A stretch of DNA of 64,000 bases from Cystobasidium ongulense. Its lineage: Eukaryota; Basidiomycota; Cystobasidiomycetes; Cystobasidiales; Cystobasidiaceae. Positions 23,388-33,230 of the stretch are shown one piece after another. The position numbers and the translations under genes are program-made. The notes under the pieces are model-generated. The model was given only the letters and a program-made list of their open reading frames with translations, had not been told where the DNA came from and did no database searches. Numbering within the stretch: the stretch's first letter is position 1; every line of letters begins with the position of its first letter. The stretch spans positions 62,001 through 126,000 of the forward strand of contig BQUP01000004.1 of NCBI GenBank assembly GCA_022835595.1, read 5' to 3'.

Positions 23388-24657
23388 ATGACCACTGTAT
23401 TAGCGCAACGAGATGAGATGATTCGGGCACCGCAGAATGTCTTCACCGGGTACAAGCTTGAATATCCGGGCATATTGGAAACGTTCTGGTACGTACAATA
23501 TCCCTCCACGACAACAATTGCAAACCCCTCCGGGCCAACCTGACGCACCTGGTCCCTCATGCAGTTGCAATGGGTGTATCTCGCCAATAAAACTGACCTA
23601 TCAAGGTGAGGACCCTGCCTACGGCACCCATGTAGGCGGGTCTAGGACTGTGCTCGCTACTCAACCTCAACCCACTGGAGCGGCAGTGCCTGAGACGAGA
23701 AAGATAGGCGCGACTGCGAGTAGTCTTACACATGGTATCTCTTCTGCCAACTCCGTTGCTGCCGCACCGCTCACTCGACATACTGCCAGAAGCAGCACGA
23801 ATGACAGCCAGATTCTCAACAATGCTCGCTCAATGAACCGGCAAGCTTTGAAGCGACGGGGTCCTGTAGCTGCGCAAACTCTCCATCCATCGGAAGCGTC
23901 GGCAACAGCTGCGGGAACAGTGGCCCCTGCTTCAAGGAACGCAATCCCAGTTGATGGGCGTCCCGGTAGTTATCGACATTCTGGGGAACTCCAACAGCAA
24001 GCTGGAGTGGGTCGTCGAGGATACTCTGCTGAGCGCACACTGAGTTCTGCTGGTCGATCTGAATTTACTCCCTTGAAAGACGGAAAGCACGGAGTGCAGC
24101 AGCCAGAGCCGACGAAGTACGCTACTCCGCACGCTAATGGACATGCACAGTCTATTACTCTCTTAAAATCACTATCTAAAAATGCAGAAACACAAATGCT
24201 AGCTCCCGCAAACTTCGCTGAAGCGCCTCAATCGACGCGCGCACGTAATGCAGATACGCGAAGATCGCTGACCCAGGATTCAGCGGTAGGTCATCTTTCA
24301 TCACAGCTGAGTACGAGTCCACACAATTCGCAACATTCCACTCACTCACGGTCCCTGTCCATTGGAATATCCCTACAGAAAGATACTGCAGCATCCCGAA
24401 GAAACGTAGGCCAAAGCTCGCTTGGTAACAGGGCCGATTATACCTCGACGGAGAGACCGAAATCAAGCCCAATTACACTACCAAAAGAAGCTCATCGCGC
24501 ACCTCGCCCTCAGGCAATGTGGCACATGGCAAGGCCGGACCCGTCAGCCCATCAAGGGCAACCTGAGCACCATAAGGATTCTCTGTGCAGCGAACCCGCG
24601 CAATCTGAACATTTGCGCAGAACCTCGTCCAGGGCGATCTCCCAGAGACTGGTCTAG
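23388..24657 (+). CDS. Uncharacterised Ser/Thr-rich protein
   Basis: Model: exons 23388-23488 and 23565-24657; 397 aa. The intron has a strong donor (GTACGT), an internal CCTGACG branch-like motif and a CATGCAG acceptor. Splicing joins an N-terminal block (MTTVLAQRDEMIRAPQNVFT... ending ETFW) to CCNGCISPIKLTYQGEDPAYG. This first about 60 residues look ordered, with aromatic residues and a CC-x-x-C cluster. The remaining about 330 residues are low-complexity Ser, Thr, Arg, Pro and Gln with no domain I recognise. An alternative reading starts at an ATG at 23437 without splicing and gives 406 aa; the spliced model is preferred because of the quality of its splice signals. I cannot name a family. 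It could be a regulatory or scaffold protein whose only fold is N-terminal. Confidence 0.5.
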
Positions 24658-25064
24658 CTAGCAGCATAGCAGCACAGATACCCGGTCCAGACGCCTGCAG
24701 CAGACAGAATTGGCATTGCTCAAACTCGCCAATATTCATGTCACCGGCCTGATCCCAGCCCCATTTCAGCGACCGTACGTAACTCATTTCCAGGAACGAA
24801 TACTTCATGTCTTATTGGATTAGCACTGGCTCATTAGACCCGTATTAGCATACGTTCTTTGTTGACAAGCGCTTCGCGTGTATGCCTCTGCTTCTTGATA
24901 TACTTTTACTATTTACATACCTGGAAATCGTTATAGAAGTAGCCAGCTGCCTTACGGTAAATCTACGAGACAATGTCAGATCGGTTATATAAATTTGAGT
25001 GGCGGCCGGCTAGTTCGGCATTTGCATACAGGTCTGCAACGCACCTACAGTCACACATATCAAG
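24658..25064. other. Intergenic region
   Basis: This 407-bp AT-rich stretch lies between two + strand genes. TATATAA at about 24988 lies roughly 75 bp upstream of the next ATG and could be a TATA-like element. Nothing else was recognised. Confidence 0.45.
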
Positions 25065-25868
25065 ATGTCTTCTCCAGGCTTTCTGTGCGCCATCAGCAAG
25101 CCACAAAGCTCCAGCACCGACCCAGAAAGCTTCCAGTACGAATGCCGAGCAGCCCACAAGTCACGTCGCGCATTCTTGCAGATTGGCAATGGCGAAATCC
25201 TGTCACACGAGCACTATGTTGCGAAAGACAAGGAACAGGACACGCAGACATGCATGGATGTATACGAGCTCAGCGACATTGAGCCGCTGCTCGCAGGGAA
25301 GCTGTTACTAGAAGAGGGCGGTGACGGGCCACTGATCACGCATACTTACACCTACAAGCTCATCAGGTGAGCATCCTGGATGATGGCTCTACCCTTCCTT
25401 ACACTTCCTTGGGCCACGCTGACAATTGAAATCACAGTTCACATGGTGCTACTGCTGCACAGACATCCGAGTCTCCAGAAGATTTGGTCATGGTCTCTTT
25501 CGACCCGCCTGTGACGCACCTGGACGAAATGAATCGCTGGTGAGGGTTGATCTAAAAATTACGTCGCTGCTTCTACTGATGTCCTGCTTTCCATAACGCA
25601 CAGGTATGAAGAAGAGCATATTCCCATGCTGAAGAAAGTGCCTGGCTGGCAGAGCACCATACGCGGCAAGATGCTTCTCTTGTCACGCGATGGCGATGCC
25701 TCCTTGCCGAAATACGCTGGTCTGCATCGCTACGCGCCTGAAAACGGCTGCGGTACTAGTAAGGAATGGCGGGAAGCCTGTGACACACCTTGGAGAAACA
25801 GTATAAGGGCTGTCATTGACAAGGAGGGAGCATCGCTGAGAACTGAGTGGAGGTTCCAGCAGACCTGA
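25065..25868 (+). CDS. EthD-like dimeric alpha/beta-barrel protein
   Basis: Model: exons 25065-25366, 25438-25539, 25604-25868; 222 aa, all phases consistent. The middle carries the motif MNRWYEEEHIPMLKKVPGWQ (about 128-147), which resembles the WYxxEHxPxLxxVPG pattern of fungal dimeric alpha-beta barrel proteins related to EthD. It is followed by GLHRYAPENG and a C-terminal KEWREACDTPWRNSI segment. The N-terminal half has no second motif that I can name. Members of this group are soluble, often dimeric, and mostly without proven function; some act on hydrophobic or aromatic small molecules. The gene lies between the Ser-rich orphan and a convergent LRR gene with no functional link visible. 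The fold call is moderately confident; substrate unknown. Confidence 0.7.
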
Positions 25869-26051
25869 ATATTGAATGACGCTCTACTTATGAATAAAGA
25901 AAAGTGCCCTGTCAGGTAGTTTATAGAAGGACCTCACATTAAATGCTAGTTACTGTGTCTTTAGTGAAACTAGCATAAGTCCCAGGAAGTACAGCTCTCA
26001 AGGTGATTCTGACATCGGGCGGTAGTCATACATGCTTTACTGATATAAACA

Positions 26052-28224
26052 TCATTTCTGTGGAACAACATCCGCGTTTCGAGTGTGTACAGTGTTTGCA
26101 TACACTGAGAGCCAGTTTGTAGCGCCGACTTCATTCCTGAGCTTCTCCATCTTCCTCCTGAATTCTTCAGCCTCACTACCACTATCAATCTTACCCGAGT
26201 CTGGATCGTCAAACGTATTCGAAGCTAAAGCGCGTGAGCTCTTCTTCTGGGAACGATCTTCCTTCGGCAAAGTCTTGTGTTGGCGTTGACCACTTGCAGC
26301 TACTTCCGTGCTTCCAACGTCCAGTAAAACTGCGCCTTCAGGGTGGCTTTGGGTGCGATGATGCTCGCGAGTAGTAGTGTCCTTGCTGTCGGAAGTGGCA
26401 GCCGACTTGTCCGTGTCTAAATCGACCACACGCCTATGCCTCTTTTTCACTGCTTTCACCGGTGCAGATTTGATGGGCGCGACCGGTGCAACAGAAGGTA
26501 CTTTGTCTCCAGCAAGTGGTTGTCCTGGGTCCCTGGCATCTTGCTTGCCATTTACAGGCAAAGGGGGAGGTGAGGAGGTCGTACGTGCAGCGTGAGAAGC
26601 ATTCTCGGTAAAGTTGCGAGATCTCCTTGAACGCAAAGTCTTGACAGGAACATCCACACTGGCGTCTGTGGAAGTTCTCACGTGTCGCTGACCGTTTCTC
26701 GGCCAAGTCGCAATATCTCGTGTAGTCTCGCTCTGCTCGGACTTTACGTCATGATGCTTGTGTACTTGTGAAATATGACGCTGTTCGTTCCAGGAAGGAT
26801 GCGTACCGTCCAGTCGAGGCAAGTCTGATGTCGTCCGTCGAGCAGCCTTGTCTGGAACTCGAAGGAAGCTGTCGTAGAACTTCAACCTCCAACCGTGTCC
26901 GCGATGTGAAGTAGCGTCGGCTAAGAAGGGATTGCCTTCTCCGATCCAAAGGTCGGTCAAATGCGGTAGAGTAACGAGTCTAGTAACTTCCGTCGCATCG
27001 TAAATCTCATTGTCTCGGACGTCAAGCTTCTCTATAGACAGAAGTCTTTCTATCCCGCAGAGCGAGCTGATGCGATTGCCGCGAAGATTCAACCTGTGAA
27101 GCAGAGCGCATCAGCCCCGTGCATACCAGGGCAGGCTAGTTGCGATGTTTGATAGCTTACATCTGGAGTCCAGGTAGCGAGCTATAGACAGCGAGCAGAG
27201 AGTCTATCATGTTGCCTGAAAGGTCAAGCGCTCGGAGGGATGTCATGCTTGCCAGAGCTAGAAGGAAGTGAATGTCAGAAGGGTAGCTAGTATTCGATGA
27301 TGACAATATCTTACCAGCGGGTACAGACACCAATAGATTGCGGCGCAAGCTCAAGGACAATACCCGTTCCAGACCAGCCGTGTCCTCGGTATCAATGGTC
27401 GTAATATCGTTGCACTCGAGATCAAGGATTCGCAGCCGGGCACCCCATTCGAGATCTTTCTCCTTCTTATGCCGACAGGAAGAGAGCAGTTCTGCTATAG
27501 ATTCTATCCCACAGTCGCCGACCCTCAAGTTGACAATGTTCTGCCATTCACCTGAGAACAGAAGAACACGTGCGTCGAGTCCTTCTAGTTCCAAACGCTC
27601 TAAGCTCTTGAATGCCTTGAGGGGCAACATGCGGTCCCCGGGAAGGTCAGGAAAGTCAAAGCCTTCGATGGCCTTTCCTTTTCCTTTGGCATCTTGTCGC
27701 ACCAGCTTAAGCGATGGGAGCAGGGTGAATGCGGTATAGATAAGCTTGAGGTCTCGCTCGAGAGCAGTGGCGGCATCTGTTGCTGTATTCGAGCTTGATG
27801 CGCCCCACCAGCCCGACCCAATACTCGACAGACCTTTTGAGATGGTCGAGAAGCTCGTCTTGATGCTCAAAGTGTCGCTATTGTCGCTTTGGCGAGCCAG
27901 ACTGGCAGCAGGCAAGGCAGGCCGCCTATGATGATCGAATCGTAATGGCTCGTCCATGTCGCCTACGTCGGCGAAGCCAGCCTCTTGTATCTTGAGAAGG
28001 ACATAGTAGAGGTGGTATAGATCCAGTGTCAGGGTGACGGGCTTGGGTGCCTGGTTCGACAGATACAGCATCGACGCCCAACTTGCCCGAGCATCTTGGT
28101 GGCCAGCGCATCTGAGCGGGCTTGACGCTGACGAGAGCTGCTCGCTGTGACTCCGAATGTAGCGAGCGAGGCTAGCTATGTATTCTTCTCCCGAGACTGG
28201 GCTGGGGATCGTGTTTGCAGCCAT
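26052..28224 (-). CDS. Leucine-rich repeat protein
   Basis: Model: exons 28224-27315, 27257-27161, 27093-26052; 682 aa. The N-terminal third is mostly helical with no named domain. Leucine-rich repeats span about residues 215-390: LERLELEGLDARVLLF, LRILDLECNDITTID, VLSLSLRRNLLVSVP, LRALDLSGNMIDSL, LQMLNLRGNRISSL, IEKLDVRDNEIYDA, LTDLWIGEGNPF. The layout is that of SDS22-like repeats capped by an LRRcap. The C-terminal 290 residues are basic and disordered and end with EAEEFRRKMEKLRNEVGATN. LRRs serve as protein-binding scaffolds; the target is unknown. Intron 1 (27258-27314) is 57 nt, in frame and stop-free, so its removal rests on its GTAAGA...CTTCTAG ends and on repeat spacing. It is divergent from the phosphatase gene with only 131 bp between start codons. 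Confidence 0.82.
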
Positions 28225-28355
28225 CGCATTGCGTGGGCAGCATGCAAGTTGCGTTTGCCGGCGGACGAGTCGAACGGACCACAATAGGCAAAGGCAAGAC
28301 AGCCAAAGCTTGACTTCACGACAATTTCAAGCAAAAAACCTCATAACCGTGCAAC

Positions 28356-29481
28356 ATGCCTACGAAGCAGCTGGTAGTGTTCGACTTCGACTGGTGAGTC
28401 TATTCACCTCTCGCATGAGCCAGCATAGACGTCTTTGAAGCTAATTGATGCAAATGTTTGGTGGCTGTTTTCATTCAGGTCTTTTGCAGGTCTGTAATAC
28501 AAGCCATTGCTGCAATCTGGCATTCACCACTGATGTATTGGCGAATATTCAGACAATGACACGGATCGCTACGTGCTCGAGGTGTGTGTGGTTGATCACA
28601 ATTCAACAGCCCTATCTAACCTGTTACTTCCTCGCCCAGGTTCTAGACCCAAAGTTGCGGCTACGCATGGAATCGCTTAGACACGAAATGCAGTGGACTG
28701 ACCTCGTGCAAGCATATCTATACATGGATGGAATAGTGCTGCAGCCTCGCTGACTCGTATTGCCTGCCACTAGTGCCGACTCAATGAAGGAGCTACACAA
28801 GCAAGGTGGTACCAAAGAAGACGTGATCTCTGCACTACAGGTCCTGCCAGTGGTGAGGCACTACCTTGATGAGTGCCGCAAGGCATATCTAACAAGCTCC
28901 GTTGATGCAGCACCCAGCCATGAAACGCGGCGTCCGCAATTTGAAGGCTCGCCAAGACGTTGATACGACATTCCTGTGCCTATCGAATTCAAACCAAGTG
29001 TACATCGACACAATCTTGAAGGTGTGTTTCTGCCACATATGATCCGTAGCTTCGCTGTCTGACCAATGTGTTACAGCATCATGATTTGACCGACATATTT
29101 AGCGAGATCATCACCAATCCAGCAAGCTTTACCGCGGACGGCCTACTCGAGATCAACCGCCGGGTCTTAGCATCAGATTCAGAGCAGCACAAATGTACTG
29201 TCGGCTGTTCAGCTAACATGTGCAAGGGCGAAGAGTTGGAAGCGTACCTCGAGAGGCAAGGAGGTCGCAGCACTTATGATAGAATTGTATACGTCGGAGA
29301 TGGCTCGAATGACTTCTGCCCTCTGTTGAGACTCACAAAAAACGATTTAGCGCTTGTGCGGTTCGATTTCTCCCTGGCTCGACGAATTGCTAAGGAAGGT
29401 GACGCAGCTGGAATGACTGTGCCTATCAAGTATTGGGACGGCGCTTGGCAGGTGGAACTGGCATTTGAAGCTCTAGTATGA
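28356..29481 (+). CDS. HAD phosphatase, PHOSPHO1/2-like
   Basis: Model: seven exons, 28356-28393, 28479-28489, 28553-28581, 28640-28707, 28774-28852, 28911-29021, 29077-29481; 246 aa. HAD motif I is VVFDFDWSFADNDTD (the nucleophile Asp and DxD-type follow-up), motif II lies near FLCLSNSN, and motif IV is YVGDGSNDFCPL. The cysteine pattern VGCSANMCKG is typical of the PHOSPHO/pyridoxal-phosphate phosphatase-like group, which hydrolyses phosphoethanolamine, phosphocholine or pyridoxal 5'-phosphate. Exon 2 is 11 nt and encodes part of the first catalytic motif. Intron 4 (28708-28773) appears to use a GC donor (CTCGT|GCAAGC): this keeps QWTDLVADSMKELH continuous, as in homologues I recall, whereas the only GT alternative removes conserved residues. 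The family is certain; substrate unknown. Confidence 0.88.
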
Positions 29482-29643
29482 TAGATCAACAAAATAATAG
29501 TTGATAGAACAGCTATCTACATATAATTTATCAAAAAGCCTCGCTGATTACGATTAGAATAGGGATCTAGCCTGCAATTAGAAACTCTGCTGACTTGGTG
29601 TTGAAGACTTACGCCGACCCACCAGCCTGCGCAAGGCAATCTG

Positions 29644-31319
29644 CTACACATGAAGAAATGACTGCAAGCCTTGCACCATCCCAAGCTTGCCTGAAGAATT
29701 AGCCGACAGCTTCGAAGTCAGAGCTTTGACGACAGCTTCAATCGATACTGCCTTTGTGCAGTTGACCGCTGCGATTCAAGGCGTCAGTCGTACTATCTTA
29801 CGCTACAACCATTCCAGCCTCACCTTCGCTATCGATAGAGCGAATCCTCAAGTGTGCACCTAAAGCTGTCTTCGGACGGTCGTCTTGAGCGATTTTATCG
29901 ACTCTATCTTTTAAGTAGGCCAGGGCAGCACGGTACGAGCCATGTCCCTTTAAATTATGTCAGGACACTAACAGAGCTATTCGAAGAGTGAACAGCTCAA
30001 CTCACTCCGTAGAAATATGGCATGGCTGCATGAAAGGGCGCTCCATGCTTGATTTTCAGCTTCAAGATATCGCATTTATTGCTGCAACCGTATGGGAGTG
30101 TTAAACGAGGTTGTCTGATGGCTCATATACTATACACTCACAATAATATGTGAATATTGGCCTTTCGCAGCATCGGATCTCTGCGAAGCTTGACCAACTG
30201 TCGGAAAGACTCTTCGAGGCTGTTGCTTGCTTTACCGCTAGGCTCATCGAAACACGACACATCCATCAAATAGATGATCAAAGCAGCTACCGACAGCATC
30301 GTGATTTATCAGCAACAGCGTTGCTCTAGGCTTGAGTTTCGGCTCACCGTCTTCGAAGAATCTTGCCCAAATTGGTCTCTTGCCTCCACTCTTAGACACG
30401 TCGCACAAACGTACTTGACCGATGTCAGGTAGATGCACAACGTGCTCTTCGATACCGTTTGATTCGCGGGCGCAATGCAAGATGTCGTCCCAGCTTGGCA
30501 CGAAAGTCTGCGAACAGATGCGAGATAGTGAAGCAGCGAGGCTGGAATATTTCTCAGCAAGGGATTAAATGTTATGCGGAAATACTATCGAGCGTACTAT
30601 GGATCTATCTGCAGCTCGGAGCCTTGGATCAAGTCTTGAATGTCTTGCAAAAGAGCGCCAAAAATGTGTGGCGCTAGAGACTCTGCTGTAGGCGACTGCC
30701 GGGAGGATAATTTAAAAGTGGCATTGGAAAATATTGGTCTACATCGGAGCTGGGATCGAAGGTTCGCTTGAAGTGCTAGTATGGGAGCCAACCGTATGCG
30801 TAATATTGCGATTCCGTGAGCGAGCAAGCGGTCCTGACTCTGCTTCAAGGCTTGTCGGACGTGATCAATAATGCGGCAGTAGAGGGTTATACGGCAAGAG
30901 TCTTTCAGAGCTTGCAAACTAGCCTCGGTGCCGTACCGCAAGACGAGCTGTTTCATCAAAGTCGATTTGCCACTTCCTGCTGCGCCCAAAATGAGGATAG
31001 ATGGAGCGTCTTTGAACTGATCGTCGTCGGTGGAAATCACATCTGCTGTCACATTACTAGTTGTGTAGTTTGAAGTCTGATACATTACATCGTTATGAAG
31101 TGCATTGAAGTTTTGTAGATCGAGATTGAGGTAGTTGTGAAGCGAGAAGGAGTTGTCGAGGCTTGGTAGAGATGCTGGACTTCGCGTCTCGTCCTCATTG
31201 TGACTAGATCTAGAGCAGAACGTAGATGTAGGAGATGTATCATTCTCCGATGCAGGGCAGGTTGCTCGAGATCCCCCAGTGAAGCGACCAAATAAAGACA
31301 GAATGGCCTGCCCCGTCAT
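29644..31319 (-). CDS. Divergent heterotrimeric G-protein alpha subunit
   Basis: Model: exons 31319-30598, 30541-30348, 30286-30142, 30081-30006, 29947-29824, 29768-29644; 461 aa, about 100 longer than usual because of an N-terminal extension without MG myristoylation. The P-loop ILGAAGSGKST (about 110-120) is close to canonical GAGESGKST. The helical domain ends YLAASLSRICSQTFVPSWDDIL, aligned with YFLDxxxRIxxPxYVPTxxDVL. The guanine motif NKCD (about 355) is intact. Switch I reads CARESNGIEEH in place of RARVKTTGIIE, so the Mg2+-binding Thr is missing. Switch II reads DVSKSGGKRPIW in place of DVGGQRSERKKW, so the catalytic Gln and the gamma-phosphate Gly are missing. TCAT is replaced by VNCT. 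It probably binds nucleotide weakly and hydrolyses little or none. All six exons keep frame, so this is not an obvious pseudogene. Confidence 0.85.
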
Positions 31320-31870
31320 GGCAGAGCACCAGTATTGGGTGGAAGAGGCTGTCTGATCTTTGAGGGAAAGAAGAGAGCTGTTCAAGCAGTCAGAAGGAAC
31401 ATGCAAGTTTGCGACCAACGGGCAGCGAGCCACGTTGACCTATGATACTGATGCTGATGATCTCGCGATGCCTCCCTTCGCAAATTGTGAAAGCATGTCA
31501 TAGGCCACGCGCGTGTCTCAAACCGGGGAGCGCCGAAGAGAGTGACCATACACCCTGTTGTTTGAATTAAAATGGTCGTGAAGCTAGCAATCGCTTCAGT
31601 TTGGCGTCAAATGCTCCGCGTGTCCGACGCATCCCTGCTCCGAGGTCCGATGCACTTGGTTGGCCTGCGGATAGGACGGATGGCCCGAGTCGACATTGTA
31701 GCTATCTAGACGTTGCATAAATATAGGATGTTCGAATTTTGGACATAAGTGAAGGACCTCTGCAGCGATTATCCGGAAATCTGTTGATCGGTTCCTTGCC
31801 GCAAGCTTGCCACCCTGTAATACTATACAACGACGGCCCAAAGCTACCAAATGGAGGCAGACGTCTCAAA
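31320..31870. other. Intergenic region
   Basis: This 551-bp stretch lies between the G-alpha start codon and the stop codon of the CCDC25-like gene, both on the minus strand. It holds the G-alpha promoter and the region downstream of the convergently placed 3' end. Nothing recognisable was found. Confidence 0.45.
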
Positions 31871-32891
31871 TCACATAAAGTCGTCATCCGAGTTCCAGGC
31901 GTCTTCTCCCTGGTTTTCGTCATCGCTGCCTTTTGCTTGCTGTCGCTCTTTCTTTTCTTGCTGTTGGGCAGCAAACAAGGTATCATAGCTTTTCGCCTCA
32001 GCTGCCTGTTTTCGTGCTTTCAGTATTGCTGCTTCCGCTTGCTTTCGTTCGTTGGCTTCTTTCACGCGTATCCTGTGAAGCTCCTTTTCTCGTTCTATTC
32101 TATCGCCTTCGTGATCTACTTGGCGCTCAACTGAAAGAAAGTTGTGTTTGGTTTGACGTTGAAAGTCAGACATGCGATGACTCGGAACTTACGTTCGCAG
32201 CTAACGGTGACTTACTCTTAGTCTTGTTCATTCGATTCACAATCTCATTTTGACGCTCGGCTACGTGAAAGCGTCGCACAAGTTTATCTTTGTGAAAACT
32301 GACTTGCCCGATAGCCATGTCTCCTGTTTTCTTCAGATTTGAAGCTGGCGTGTAGATTATACTGATATTATTCTTCTTGTTGCCTTCTATTGAATTGGCT
32401 TTGACAAGCTGGCAGCAGTCCAGCAGAACTTTCTCTGGGATAGCTGTCCATTCCATGCCTTTTGGCATGCGAAGATACACCTTGAACGTGACTACTTGAT
32501 CAGCTACAAACTTCTGAGCGAGCAGGCTGGTAACACTCACATGTGCACTGCTGAGTTTATCAACATGAAACCAGACGTCTTCTGGATATGCATACTTTAT
32601 CAGATCTTCGTTTTCGAACTGTCATAGGTACGTAAATCGTCTACTGAGTCATCCTCAAGGCGAAGTCAGAGGATGTAATTGACGTACTTTATCTTTTCCC
32701 ATATATCTGTTGTAGGCAACGCAATATTACGCCAAATAGAGGAGGATTGTCAGTTTCTATACACGCCACCAAAATCTTGAGCGCGAACGCACATTGATAC
32801 GCCATCGCCATAGGACGCTTTGAAAGAGGTCAATACGGCTTTCCAACCACCATGAGTGATGCGACTCACAACTAGTGAAGAACAATACCAT
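31871..32891 (-). CDS. JLP2: CCDC25/Jlp2 homologue (NFACT-R domain)
   Basis: Model: six exons, 32891-32870, 32817-32793, 32706-32688, 32618-32541, 32480-32216, 32130-31871; 222 aa. The assembled N-terminus reads MVLFFTSSSYGDGVSIYMGK, then [20 protein letters not shown] and [16 protein letters not shown], colinear with human CCDC25. Then come [26 protein letters not shown] and KTKIERQ, a charged coiled coil, and the conserved acidic C-terminus ending DDDFM. The family carries an NFACT-R (DUF814) domain. Yeast Jlp2 is of unknown function; human CCDC25 has been described as a DNA sensor at the membrane. The first three exons are 22, 25 and 19 nt. Joining them reproduces the family sequence, which strongly supports the model despite their size. 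Confidence 0.95.
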
Positions 32892-33230
32892 GATCGCACG
32901 CTTCAAAGTTGCTACGAAGACAAGAGCGAGCGGAGGGCTGCCGCTCGCACAAAATTATGCGGCAGGAGTCACGTTTTCGTAGGACCTTTGTTTTGGCGTC
33001 ACAAGAAGCACATGTCATGAATGTAAGGTTGCTATAGGACCAATCGTGATATAGTGTGGTTGAACGTAAAGTATCAGGAGACTTGGCTTTCAAAAGCCGT
33101 CATGGAACTGTATTCAAGGTGAACCCAGTACAAACCCAACCGAGACAATGTAATCCTATAGCTACACATGTGCATTGAACTGATTAACCTCTGACCTTCT
33201 TATGGCGAAATGATCTCATAAGACTCGTGG
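32892..33230. other. Intergenic region
   Basis: This 339-bp stretch between two minus-strand genes holds the RhoGEF 3' UTR and the CCDC25 promoter. No other feature is supported. Confidence 0.45.
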
